Shown here one piece after another: positions 44,501 to 59,500 of a stretch of 64,000 nucleotides of DNA. The notes under the pieces were generated by a model that worked only from the letters and a program-made list of their open reading frames with translations, was not told where the DNA came from and ran no database searches. Within the stretch, counting starts at the first letter, position 1; every line of letters starts with the position of its first letter. This DNA is from Mactromeris polynyma. Taxonomy: Eukaryota > Mollusca > Bivalvia > Venerida > Mactridae. The position numbers and the translations under genes are program-made. Where the stretch lies: assembly GCA_032209605.1 (NCBI GenBank), contig JASFXZ010000008.1:3596001-3660000 (forward strand). Direction: 5' to 3'.

Positions 44501-47500
44501 CTTTACATTCCCTTTACTTCTGTTTCACTTTCTACTTTATTACCTGTTGCATTTCCATGTATGTACAATATCTGGATCAGTTACTTCAGATTTTGATGCC
44601 TCCATGTCCAAAAAGTCAAACAAATACTTGATTATAATTGACGGTTCGTCTTCCACTGACAACACTGCCGTGAATAACTGTTCTATGTATGGCTGTATGG
44701 TCATCTGTTAAAGTAAAACTTCAAATGTAATACAGACTTTTCCATTAAATATAAGGGCATGGCAATATGTCAATGATCCACACAAAATGACTGAATACAA
44801 TATAACGCAATATACAAAGATATGTCATACCGCGAGCGTCCTTTGATATCGCTGTTAGATCTTGAATATGTATCAATTAGTAGTGTAAATAAAGTTTATT
44901 AATTTTAACGTACTTTTAAATGACAAATCATGAACATCATCAATTGACACCGCGTTATACTAACCTTGGTAGTTGTAAGTCTTGGCAGAAACAGATCACT
45001 TGCTGGGGGCGCTTCATCATCTGATTGGTGGTTCTTTGTCTGTTAGAGAATAATAATATTCTATATTGAGTGTGCTCATAAGCAATTAATGAGTAGCGTA
45101 AAACATGACTGGGTTCTCCGTGGTTATTTTAATTCGGCGCCCCTGTTCCCAGTCTATGTGAGGTAGTATTGTCTTATGTATGTAGAGATCCCTGTAACAA
45201 TTTAATCTCTCTTTTTTATGTCTAAAGCATAACATCATAATCATGTTTGTGTCCCTTTGGCTTTTCAATTACAAGCATATGTGCATATATTTCTATATCT
45301 CCATGTGCTTATGAAGTAGCTGTGTATATTTCATGTGCCATTACCTGCCCGACGTCTTCATTCATTATTTGAAATAAAGAAATTGCGAAAGTTCCGAAAA
45401 ATGAAACTTCTTGCAAAAGAACGGAACTAATTTCACATTCTACACTTTACACAATGATAATTTGGTATATTTTGTGTCATTGGTATGTTACTTTGGTTTG
45501 TATGATGAACATTAAATTTTGTAGGGTACGCCTTTTCTGAGATATTAATCCTTTCCGACAATGAGTTGAAATTTAACATCATTCATCAAATCATTTTTAT
45601 AAAAAAAAGTTATCTATAGAATTATTCATGCGATGATTTGACATTAATGAACAATTAATACGTTTTTTTAAATAATCAATGCAAAAGTGACCAATACTTA
45701 AATATTTTTAAATAAGAGAGTAATATGAATTGCAGTGCTACTATATTGTCTAATTATTCACGACAGAAAACCAATATATCTACAAGAAATTGGCTTATTA
45801 TTCTCCAAATCATTAAACTTCTTTTACACTCGGTATCATATTCATAATGTCTACTTCGTAATATACTTCTGGACTTAGAATAATTGTATATCTCTTCAAC
45901 TCGATGAGCTCTTCAAAAGTATTTTCAGCACTATGACCACCAATTTCTCAGTTTTACACATGGACTTACATATCTCCACCCAATGTCACAATAATATTAC
46001 GAAATGTTTTTTTTTCATCCAACAAAATAAATTCTAAAATACTACCAAATGCCAGAAGTTTGAATCACTGACAGTTTTAACGGCTGGTTTGGCTTTTTGT
46101 AAAGTACCAACAATATACGAGTCTGGTGATACTGTAAAAGAAAGTGTGAATCACAGGTAAAAATCACAGGCACCAACCGGCCCCTATCAAACTATGGAGT
46201 GGTCATGCAACTCAAAATAAAAAACTGAATTAATATGTTGTTAAAACAGTTGTAATACATCTACTCATAACCTTAACACATCATCACGTTAAAGGCACAC
46301 AGCGTCACATTGACTAGAACTTTTAAGCTAACATAAAAGTGGCTATTTACCATCTCCTAGAGACTTGCAGGTCATTTCCATATCCCTATTCAAATATAGA
46401 TAGACTACAGCCCCATCCTTGATAGTGTAATGTTGTAGCGTATTTATCCTCTTCCATACTCCCTCCTTCACACTGGAAGCATCTTCATCATGCATTAATC
46501 TCTTCGTACCACCGTCATCTTCCTCTACTTCTGAATACATTTAACAAACTTCTATGATGTATAAAAAACAATCGAAAGGATTTTTTTTCAAATCCGAGCC
46601 CCATGAACAAAATGAAAAAGGAATAATAATAGAGAAACACGCTTCCGGCAGTCGTATAATTACCAATGGTACAACAACATAAATGAATGCATGGAAACGT
46701 AATCTTAAATAAGAATATATAAATAACACATCATGGGTTTCAGTTCTTCTATAAGTTATGAGTGCAACATTTGTAAATATGTTACTTCCTCACCCCTTGT
46801 TCATGTAGATGGAATTAAGCAAAGTTTATTGAATCAAAATTCATCAGAAAATCAGGGATCTTATTTTTTAACACGATCAGATCATAAACAAATCCTTAAC
46901 TTCGTACATGTTGTACATGATTAGCTTGCACCATGTTTTAGCTAATATGACTGTGTACATATGCATGGTATCCCTTTAATTTACATACGTAACAGAGACT
47001 ATTGTGCACAAAATGCATCACATAAATCATGAACACCAACTACAAAGTTTTAGTGTGTAGGTATATTAGTGGGTTTTAAGACATTGTAGATCAGTATGAT
47101 TTGGCAAATGATACATACCTATAACACATCTAAAATAGGGTACAACATAAGTTAAGGTTCTGTGCTTATCAGAGGCATTATCTCTTTGACTTTGTACAGA
47201 AAATTGGCAATTAGCACATAGCAAAGCAAAAAAGCAACCATGCATGATTATTCACATTAGTTTTCTTTTTAAAGATGTACATTATTGCGTGTACTCTGAA
47301 CTGCTTTTAATGTTCATTTGGTTCGTTTTACCGCGATGCCATCATAAGTGTATTCTTAGAAATATACAAAACAAATCAGACAAGAGAAATTATTTTACCT
47401 GCTTTGCATGTATAACTCGATATCATTATTATAGCATGTTGGAAAATGGTTAGCTACTCAACGATGTAACATGCACCTATGTTAACAGTAAATGTGTTTA

Positions 47501-50500
47501 GCAACAACTCTGAAATCTGTTACTTTTGCTTTCTTCGCATGGTGCTTTGCATAAATGTCTCAAAACAGTTTAATTGATCTTATGGTAAAGTTTCATATCT
47601 CAATAGGGGATATTTACTTTCGGAATGTTATTACCAAAGTATAATTGTACATTAGAACCGAATTAACTCATTAACTCTTCCACGTTAAAAATGAATATAG
47701 CACATTCAAAATAACTACTCATTTATAACTCAAATACACTGTGTCAAAAACTGTGTCAATTTCTTTAAAATGGGAACAAGGCAACCATCAATCGGTACAT
47801 TAGAGGAGCATCGTTGAGTATTTAACATTTTCTCATGGACTCATTATAAGGCAGCTAACAAAGACTTAACATATTTAAACTTTCTTATAATATAATCAAA
47901 CGACTGCTGCAATCATCATTTACTGTTTGCACACATCTAATTTGAGTCGTATATTACATCCATAATATCATTATGTCACATGACGGGCGTAGTCTACTAT
48001 TTATTTACAACACAATTGTAAATGCGGCATCTAATCAAATAACTTGAAGCCTGAAGCATTTTAATCATGCATATTAACAAGTATTCTTACCGCAAGTGTA
48101 TTTTAGAGCAATGTATACAGGAGAGAATAAGTTGCTACAGTGAAAGCCACATACACAAGACGATGCCTTCCAACACATACCCCCGGGAATACAACACTCC
48201 ACAAAACATCAGGCCTTGTGAAGGTGCAAATGTAAATACGCAAGGGAACAGGGCCGACCATAAAGGACAACTCAGGAAAAAATGGAAGACAACTATCTTA
48301 TAAATAATATCGTCCATGTTCAGGACTGTGAATATATTAAAACCACAAACACACAAAACGTTTGATTGCTCTGTATTGCTGACAAATAGTTATTGTGACA
48401 AATGGAAATAAGTTGCTACAGGGAACGCAACATACACAAGACAATCCCGTCCCATACAAATCTCCGGGAAAACAACTGTCCATAAACATGAAGCAGTCAA
48501 GCAGTGCAAACAAATGAACTGCCATTAATAACCAGTCAAATGAGAAATATACGACTTTCATTTTCTGATAGGATGGAGAAGCGCAGTCTGTATGTCTAAC
48601 AACATAGCATTGACATTGCACAACAATACTATATAGTAGCAAATCCTCTTAAAGCAGCTATTACTTAAAATGTACCTTCACAGAAATTAGTGCCAAGAAA
48701 CTTGTTTTCAACAGCTGCAAATATAATGATAAAACCTATATGACAAAATATTAAAATCGTTGTTATACTGAACTGAATATTATATAAATATTTAAAACTC
48801 AATATTGCTCCAGTCGAATCTTTGCTTGACCTCATAGATTCAAAGGCACCCAGACTTGCATGATGTTTCGATACAGCAAATATCATATATATCCGTATTA
48901 TGAGTTTTCTTATGACATTTTTATAATATTGTTATATCGTATTACCTAGAGTAGTGCTATGTACACTTGGTCTTTGGGAATAAGGTACATTCTTGTAGAG
49001 TATTTCCAACATTTTGCTCTTTGCTTGACTGATTGTGTCGCAATCTAAAACACTCACTAGTATTTGTTTCTCCTGATTATCAATGTAATCAAAATGATTC
49101 ACTTGTAGAGTCTGAAAAAAACAACAGTTGTAAGTTTTGACATTTTTGTGTGATAGAAAAGATCAGAACACGCTCAGCGTTTTACTAAGTTTAAATCCCG
49201 ATGGTGGTTTTGACATTGTCCGTTCCTAGGCAGTACGCACTAAGTCGGGCCTCGTTTATTCGACAGCCTTCCACTTGAATACTTGGTATCATCCTAAATA
49301 AAAAGCAGGTCCCGATGTATCTTCTTATGTACGTCGAATAGAAATGAGCAGCTCGAAACCATGTACGAGTCGAAATAAAATAAAATTTCGGACCTTATGA
49401 ATTTTAATGAACGATTTCCGACTGTATCTAACAGTCGTTATAAGAAGTATGTACATAGTGGCATGTATTCATGTGCTCTAGCTGCGACTCTGCACTTGTT
49501 TCATTTCTTGCTCGAGGACAATATTCATGCTTACCTATTAAGGGTAAGCTTGTAAATCTTGCAATTGCGTTTACTTGTTAAATATTAGAGTTCTTTAAAA
49601 TTGATGATTTTTTACAGAAAGACACCACTGGTATTTTCTCGCTTGATTCCGTTAAAAAAAAAATGTTCCGCTGATACTACGAAAACTCTAGCCATGGGGC
49701 AAACATGGTGCGGGCTTTGAGTTTCAAAAGTAGAATTATCGTTTTGTCACATAGATACGAGAGTAAATAAAGATAAATAGAGCTCATTTGAGTGGAACAA
49801 ACTGATGCTAAGCCATATTAATTAGATGGTACTCACCAGGGTCACGGGTTTTATGTCTCTATCTCCAAATGTGAAGAGCTTAGCCTCGGATAAGGTGTAT
49901 TTACCGCAGTTCGTCATATAATCAATCGGACCTTTCTCTGTCTGAATTTTCATAGCTTTGTACAAGATGAACAAGGCAGATCCTGTTTGCCCTTTTAAAT
50001 CATGATACATACATATTGATAGCCAATGTGTGAGTAACTTTTCACCAACAGATTCTGACCTGAAATAGATAATATAAATTTTAGTTTCGTTTTTATGGAG
50101 TTTAACGCCACTTTTGAGAGAGGAACTATCTTATGTATGGGGCGTTCCCTGTAGCAACTTATTCTCTCTGTTTTAACAATTTACCAGGCAGATACGGCGA
50201 CCAGTTGACCTAACTAGTTTTCCTTCAAATTAGTTATTAACCAATTTGCTGTTCGGAAAATAAACTGCCAATTTGTCCACACGTGGAGGACATGACCGTA
50301 ACCAATGTCACGGAAGAACATAACCTGTCCATTCATGGAATCGATCCCGGGTCTGCAGGGTGACAGTTTAGCGCTTTACCAAGAGTCAGTCGGGCGGGCT
50401 GATAATATAAATAAAACTCCCAAAGCTATTAATTGATAATTTCAATGTAAAATTGGTTTGCTTGGCTGCATATAGATAACTTACAATAACATGAGGCTAA

Positions 50501-53500
50501 GCGATAAATAATAGTAATCTTTCCAGCCAAATTCAAATCCTTGGTTGAATTCCAGGAAGCAGATCTAGAGATGAATTAGTTAGAAGAGAAAAACACATCA
50601 ATTTGTGAAGACCCGTTTATTTCGACTTTCAAAGGACTCGGCATCGTTATAAGTATAACTATAAGTCTTTAGAAGATAGTCTTTTTACATGGCCGCACTC
50701 TTTGGCTTATGGATCAGCATGTGCACAAAAACAAGTACCAGATGATGCTTCTGTTAAAATATTTCGTTTAGTAGTTCAATGGCCCCTAAATGTTCCTTAG
50801 TTGTAATTTATGCCTAGCCAGACCATTCTTGCAACCCAATTCCCATACATGTGTACTAAGACGGTTGGTACGCAGTTGCTGTACAAATTCTCAAAATATC
50901 GAACCTGATATGTATGTTGTACAGGTCATTAAACTATATCCGCTGGTATTCAGCTCATACAATTTTAAAAATACCTTCTTAGCATAAGTTTTGGTGTTCC
51001 TGAAATAACACTCTTGTCCACAAGATCACTAAGTAAAGATAGTAGGATCCTGAAAGTGAAAGAATGTGGAGAAAAAATGTATACGGAATCATTCATTTCA
51101 GAATATGAGCATATTGGTGAATGAACAATGCAAAATGGAAATAAAGATATAAATACTGGACATTATCATACCAATTAGAATCATCGCCTCATGTAGCGAT
51201 TTCATTCAACCTTCAATGCACATTCAGTGTAATTTAGGTAATTACATACACATAGAACAATTCAAACGACAAAATACCTTTACATTCGAACAGAATTTCA
51301 GAACTTTCATATTGCAGAGTGGATACTTAAACAATCAAAAACTGTTTTTAGATCTATGTGCCAATCCATTTTGCCATACGAAGGTAATACAATTTAAAAT
51401 AGTATTTTATAAAAGCATTCATCATTATTGACTTTGATCATGCAAAATAAAACTTATTCTATAATCTTAAACACTCGCTTATTCATCGTTAATTTGGTTA
51501 TAAAATGCTAATGTTACCCTGTGATGTATTCCATGTTATCATGATTCAAAGTCATGAGAATTGTGGCTACATTGGACCTAAAATAGATATTAAAAGTCAC
51601 TTAAAGAAAGCTGAATTAACATATATGACCTAATAACGTATGTGGCGTTCCTTGTAACAACTTAATATGTCTTAAATGTGAGGTATGCTAGCTTATAAAT
51701 CGATTTAAACCCCCAATTTTTAACTGACATTTCGAAGTCTGTAAATCGCTCTACAGGAATTATGTCTATCAATGTTTTAGACGTATGATCAATTCCTCTT
51801 TCCCCATGTGCAATTCCTTCGTTTGATATAGTGTTTCTGTTACTTTCTTCCCCATTTCGGCCTAGTGTTGCTAGCTTTGTTATGTGATGTAACCCCCCGT
51901 TTTTATTATCCCGTGATTATTAACCCTTGCAACTCCTCAATGCCTGATAATTTGTGGACTGTTGTTTTCCCGGAGGTCTGGTATTGGGAGGCTCTCTCAC
52001 ATGAGCTGTTATTTTTAGCTTGGTTTGAAAGAGCACTGCAGAGAAAGTAATTGAATTAATATGATTGCGTGAACTTTCAATGGAATTTTAATGAATATTT
52101 ATGGGAAACATTTCTCAGAAGGGCTTTTATGTGCATACTCTTGGTACTTACTTATCAATTATGGTAAATGGCTTCTGTTTCTCCAATGTTTTGATGAACA
52201 GTAACAAGAACTGTGTATTGAGTAGTAGCCCCTTAAACATGTCCATAGATTTCTCCACCTGTCCGGGCTGTAAAGAAATATATTACGATGATCGCCAAAA
52301 TGAGACGCGAATGGATGACCACATTATACACATATGAAACCAAAACTGATGGTTATGAAACCAAGACGATATTTTACAGCAATTACAATCGCATAATTGC
52401 ATAGCAAGCAAACTATTAGATCTGTCATATAAGACAGGCATGTTAATTATTACACAACCACGGTTGACTAGAACAAATCTGTTACTCGAACAAATTGTGG
52501 TAATCCCGTCGAGTTCGAGCCAACGGGATTCTACTGTCTATATACATTCCTAGTTAACTTTGACGTAATGAACACGTTTTCAGCTTTTGTCGGTCATTGA
52601 AAACGTAAATATCGATTGGATGCTATAATATTAGCGTGGCCGTGATAAAACTCCATAACAATAATAGCCTAGTTATAGCTCAGACTAACCAGTCGTTCGG
52701 AATTGAATTGCTTTAAATAACTGAAACTTGTAATTAAAACCAAAGAAACCGAAAGTTCAATTTTGGGTAAAGTTGCATAGCTGAAATGTACATTATAAAT
52801 CATGAGAAAAAACTATGCTTCAGATTTGCGTCCCTGGAGCATTATTCTTTGGATTTGCTGTACCGTAAAACATCTGTTAGGTATGTCAAATAGTCATCAA
52901 CTCTTCGGTGAGGATTACGTGATATGTAACCATGTCCACACATATACTCGTACAGTTTGAAATTGAAATTTTACTAGAAGGTGCTGATATAGATCAATTT
53001 TTCTATTGTCCTCTGTCCTCGTCAGAATATCTTCTAACAATAATTGACCACTTTTCTTGAAGTTACATTGTTTATACTACTGTAGTCGGTCAATGGCTAT
53101 TCAAAGCTCATGTTAAAACTGTTGTACCAATGCCTATTCTTATTCCTTCTCTACTATTGACCTTAAATAAAAAATTGTATATTGTAGCATATATAAAGCA
53201 AAACAAGAAAACTTACATATTCTGTAGGCGGGTGCCTCAATGCTTCTGTCTTTTGTGAAGTAAATAAGGTTTTATCAGCATACATACTGTACTCCCTGAA
53301 TAGCACATTTCCTCCTTCAAGGTCGGTGGTAAGGTCAGAAACTGCCGTCTGCAGATTAGCAAACTCTACAAGTACAAGAACACTAGATCATTGTAAACAT
53401 ACCACATTGACTTATGATCTTTGTCTCTCGCTTTATCTCTCTTAATTTTGACCAGATGGATCAGACCTACTCAAATGAGCACTTCTTAGTTTTGGCTTAC

Positions 53501-56500
53501 CTACGTTGCCGCAATTTTGAATTTATATTGCCATTTCAAATTGTCATTAAAATGGATATAGACAATATGATGTACAACATATATGGAAGACTTGTGTCTG
53601 GGGCGTATATAATTTGTATATGCATGGCGATGAGACGAATGTGACCATTTATACAAAATATCTGCATGAAAATGTGGCGTTTTTATTTACTACGAGTATG
53701 TTCACAATTGTTAAATGTCCAATTCACATGACAAAAAAAACACAAAACCATAGAATATACCTTCTCTGCATTGATTTCTGAAATTAGCCTCTAATTTGTC
53801 TAGCTTTATAACGATCTCCCTTTTCATTTTTCCCTTTTTCTTCTTCATTATCCAAACATAAATTCCAGCAATCATCAAAGATATCACTAGCAACCCGATC
53901 ACCGGGGCAATTATGATTATTTCAGTTGAACTTGGCTGCTTCATCGATTCGTACTTCATTTCTCCTACGCTTCGTTTGTAATATCCAATATGTACCTATG
54001 AAAAAAACATTAAATTAGCATCGCTTTTTAAGGGGGGGCACTGTTTCTCTCCTTTCTTCTGTTTTATAACATAACTTAATCCCCCCTAAGCGTAATCGTA
54101 AATTGGTTTCGTTGTCTCAATATTCAAAAATTATAATACGATGTACATGTATTTGTTTTATTTCTTTTTGCCTTTATCTTAAATTTCCGGTATTTTTTAA
54201 GTTTAATCCTTTACTTAGAATAAAATGTTCCAGCTTGCCTCTACAAAAGGTTATTAATTTACGATTTCATCATTAGTTCGCATTCTGATTTAAATAATTT
54301 AGTTAATGAGAGCAAGCTCAGTAAATGGCTGCTTGTTTCTTCGTACTTGGTTGTGTGCATTGTGCGCGTTGTGGTATATGCAATGGTTAATTGATATAAA
54401 TGTTTCGATACATCCTACGGGTCAATGAACGTATGTTGGAAATAGTGTGAGATAGCTGGCTGTTAAATCGATGTAAACCCGCAGTATATTTACTGACAGT
54501 ATCAAGGCTGTAAATCGCTGTTTGGTTATTATTTATATTTATGTTTCAGATGTATGTCAAGTTCCCCTTTCCCTATGTGCAGTTCTTTCACTTGATATAA
54601 TATTAATGCACTTCGCCCCTTACAGCCCTATTGTTGAGTTTCTCCATCTATTAAATAATGTTACCGCCTCTTGTCCCGCTCAATGTCAACCAGACCATTC
54701 CCTGCATCCATATTTCTATACATGTTTACCCTTGCACCTCCTCGGTGCCTGATGTTTTACATTCTCTTGTGGAGGGTTATATTAAGAGGCATTAACTTTT
54801 ACATGTGACTAACTGAATCTCTCTGCAATAGTGCTTTAGTTCAATTTTCCCAAGTAGTGTTCCTACTTTGTAGCAAGGACTACTTTTCAACATCAACAGT
54901 GCATTACGCCACGGGTTCGTATTTTGTAAGTGAAATATATAAGTATGTACATTACAATAATCAACAAAACAAGTCAGTTAGCTAAGGTATTATCAAACTA
55001 TTTTCTAGCGCTTATTATAATTGCCCTTTGTACGTGTTTGTGCAATAAATTGTATTCGTAACCACTTAATAAACCAAAGTCGCTGTACTACCTTGATAAC
55101 CTTTAATTTTTTTTATAAAATTACACTCCACAAATCGAATAATATTTAACAAATCTCAGAATTATTTTATGACGTTCATATGGGGTGTCTTTCTTGTGAC
55201 GAACCGTTCAAGTGCAACATTTGTGGTGATCAGTCTAAGGATCGCCTTAGGCTCCTAATTCACATCACCATGAGTCACAGGCAGTAGCGTGGTTCCAAAA
55301 TATTTGTGGGTCATTTAGTACAAATGGTTATTGGAAACAGATGAAACCACATGACCATGACAAATTCCTAATATGTTTTTGTGTGTGTTTTTTTCATGCG
55401 TTATTGCCAGACAGCTACTGTGATGTTTGTTCAGACATGTTAATATACTGTTGTTAATAAATGTTATAATTTCACTAAAGTAATATTGTTTGTACAATCC
55501 ATTGTTGTGAAGTATCTTTAAGCAGGACGCTTAACCCGGAGGCGTGGGTAGTGTAATGTTTTTGTTTTGTGATGTGTTGGGTGATTATGTTTAAAGAAAC
55601 TAGTTATAACGCTGGATGTAGTTGTCGCAATGGGTTTAGTAGTATATCGATGTTTAGCGGGAGTTCAACTTATGCCCTGGTTTCCCAAGTAACTTTGGCG
55701 ATGACGGGTACCAGCGAGAGGGTATAAAAGCGGAAATAGCGCGGGAAAGAGTCCGTTCGCAGTTGGCAGTCAATGTGATTAGATGCAGAGGTTTACATAC
55801 CGAATATTAACAGTATATACTATTATGCTGGGACTTGGTGGAAGAGTATTAAAGTGGAACCACAGAAATGTTACTTTGGCACAGATATACATGCTGCCCT
55901 AGTTCAGAAGTGCTGGATCCCCTAAATACATAATTCATATACAGAGTCGCAGTTTTTAAGCTTATATAAGTAATAGGTTTGAGGTTGGTTTGCGTTAAGT
56001 GTATGAAGCAGTTTTGAATATTGATAAAGTGTTGATTCGTTTGGGGTTAGCGTTTGAGGATACATATATGAGTCAGTGAGTTCATTGTTCAATTTGTGAT
56101 TATTATTGAATATTGTTGGGAACCAAATCAATTGTAAATGATACTAGTTAACGGAAATATTCCGGCCTTATACTTATTTTAATTTATTCAGTAAGCTAGG
56201 AAGCTTGAGAAAAATTCATTATAGTCAGTTCCTAATAATTTGAATTAATATTTGTCTATACTTGCTCGACACGTTACAGTATTTATGATCAGAAGAGTGC
56301 ACTGGCTACCAATAATGGTGCAACAATAAACATGGATAGCCTGAGACCTCCGAATTATGAACTACGGGTAAACATGATTTATTTTATTCAACGAATTCAC
56401 AAAACGCATGTTTCTATTACCTGAACCGTGAGTATGTTGTGATTCGGAGGAATGCACTGCGGAATGATTGAAGGAGCATCGCATACAATGGTTTCTGATG

Positions 56501-59500
56501 TAAATTCCGTTATATTGCACTCAAAACACCCGATCATTACTTTGACATCCTCTTCTGAAGCAGCCAAGTCCAAATGATTGCCCTGCAATTACAAAAATGA
56601 ATTAAGAATTCGGGTAGGTAATGCTACATACAGAGTGCACAGTCACCCCAAAATCACAAGGCGACTTATAAATATATACAAACATGTTAACAATAACAAT
56701 GACAAAATATTCAAATAAATGAAATGTTATGTGTTCAATCTAAAGGTATTCAATTTGAGATAAAGCTACTGCATTAACTGAACCCCACTTCAATTTAAGA
56801 TTGACAGCCCCCGCTCGTACCTCATCATGTAGAGTCTTCATACCTTCGCCACAATATTATGTATAATAATGTATTGAGCGATTAAGTACAGTCGTTTGTA
56901 ATAGGTATGACTGGTATGTGTTGTATTCTTTCCTGTTAATTCTCACCGAAAGACGAAATAAAGACCATCTCATTGATAGAACAGGATTTTCATGGACGCT
57001 ATTTAGAGTTTCTTCCATATATGAACTGGGTAAGCATACCACCTCATGGTATGACATACTTCCTTCAGAACTTATGATTGACTCATTATTGGTGTTTCAT
57101 TGTACATATATATCAATCATATTTAGTAAGTATTTGTTATTCCTGGCTACCCATTGCTGTAAGTGTATTCGGTAAGATACAGTATGAATTGAAATTGAAT
57201 TAGTATAAGAGAGAATAAGTTGCTAGAGGGAACGCCACATACATAATACAGTGCCTAATAACACATACTAAGATATTCATGACATACTTTTATAACAAGT
57301 TCAAGGTCATCCTGTATTTCCCTCAACTTTTTTGTCTTAGTCAGGTTGCATATAACAGGATCAGGGTAATATACGATTCCAGCAATATCTACTGGTAAGT
57401 TATCTGCTCGTACACTGGAGACGTCATCCATAATAAATCCTAATCTGGAAAAACAAAAAACGAATATTCATTAAATCGTTCAGCTTTAACATTCTGATTC
57501 AAATTCTACTGATACTGGGAAAACAACTGATCATTCTTGTAGTTTAACATTCCATTAAATGTACAATGAAGTTATCTGTGTATACAATTACTTCATAGAA
57601 GTAAGTAGTATGCTGTACTGTCTTAATCACATGTGTAAAAGCGGTAACTTGATGACTATGTTATTCACACGTGTGCGTGCTCCGCAAATAACTTATATAT
57701 TAGCAACTTATTTAATATCAAATTTTGATTTCTTGTTCATTGTATTTCGAGGAAAGTCAGGAACGTTGTTGCTATTAATTATTAAAATTTAAGTGTATTA
57801 CTGATGATTAGCAGGGCTCTCGAAACCCACTAGCCCGACGTCCCGACAAGTCTAATTGCTGAATTGGGCAACCAATAGTTGAGTTGAAGTCAGTTCAGGT
57901 CAAGTCTGTTTTTAAGCTAATTTACATAGGATATTCTAAATATCGATAAACTCGTGCATTGCCGATTGCCTTGAAATTGGTGACAATTCAAACTGTCAAC
58001 AAATTTTCTCAGACAAATAGTCTCCTATATTGGACAGGTCAACTTGTTCACCTGTCCGGGACAAGTGTATTAAAACAATATAGAGCCCTGATTGGCCCAT
58101 TTGAGACTTTACAGTCAAACGCATCGATCATGAATACTAATCCAGGAGCTTTTAATGTTGTAATTATAGGTCTAAACGTGCATTTAAGTACAAACATGAA
58201 CGTTCACAGACGCCATCTTTGAGAGCAGTCACTGTAACATTTTTGCTTAAAGAAGTCATAATAGTTAAATGACAGTTGCAGTCAATCCAGTACATAATGT
58301 TATGGAAGTAGTAATGAATCAATATTTGAGTGTTCCATATCTCAGCAAACTGTTGAACACAAATTCTACTACACGTGTATGTGTTGTGTAAATTTTCGAC
58401 ACTTTTTCTACACCATCACCACACTTCCACTTACTTTGCTTCTTTTCCTGTGTTTATTTGCCTCCCAGCTCTGTCATGATCACCGGGTGTAGTCAGGTCA
58501 TCATCATAACTAGGACTTGGACAATTCAATGTTTTACTATCAACTCTTACACAATCCTGTAGCATAGAATATCATGACATACATGTATATGTCTAGAAAA
58601 TAAATAGATATTAGATAGGCAATTGATATGTACAAGTTTCCTGCAACCCTACTTTAAACGCAATTTGTGACAATGACAACCAAAATAGGTATAAAAAGAT
58701 ATACTGCATCAGTAGTCAATTTGCACTAACTTAAAGTCACGTATTCGACGTTCTTACGAGACACAAATGGATATATTTGACGCCTTCAATAATATTTAAC
58801 GTTATTAAGACGATTTTTCAAATATATGATAATGAATATCGATGATATTTATGAATTAACTATGGTGAATTAAAATTTCCATCCTTCTATCCATAAACAG
58901 ATTTACTAATTTTGACAGATAATAAATTGGACACGCAAGCCTATCAATCACTAGACGGAGATATTCCAAGAGAGTGCACGTCTCGCAACTGATATGCTTT
59001 GTACGTTGTAACTTCAAACTTGCTTGGTTTATTTTTATTCCAGATTGTGTCTAACTACATTGTCAATAAGGTTCTCTACGTAATACGTAATCTAATATCA
59101 GTGACATGTATTTATCTATTTGACTGTTTCATTGTATATTTAACTAGGTGTTAAGTAATTTTGAAAAACCTGGTTATGAGATTGGGTATGACAAGCGGGC
59201 AGTGCCATGAACAGTGTTTCCGCTCAATAACATTAGTTCAGATTGCCGATTGGGCAGCGCCATAAACAGTGTTTCCGCTCTATAACATTAGTTCAGATTG
59301 CAAATTGGGCAGCGCCATGAACAGTGTTTCCGCTCAATAACGTTAGTTCAGATTGCCAATTGGGCAGCACCATGAACAGTGTTTCCGCTCAATAACATAA
59401 GTTCAGATTGCCAATTGGGCAGCGCCATGAACAGTGTTTCCGCTCTATAACATTAGTTCAGATTGCCAATTGTCACCATACTTGGTATGTAGCATGTTTA

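Noticed and set aside
46733..46924. Possible zinc-finger ORF (YECNICKYV)
   Set aside because: Only the C-x2-C half is present; the following His residues are not correctly spaced.
48665..48886. 73-codon minus-strand ORF downstream of the gene 2 Rho-binding exon
   Set aside because: Not in phase with neighbours, no counterpart in gene 1, no domain.
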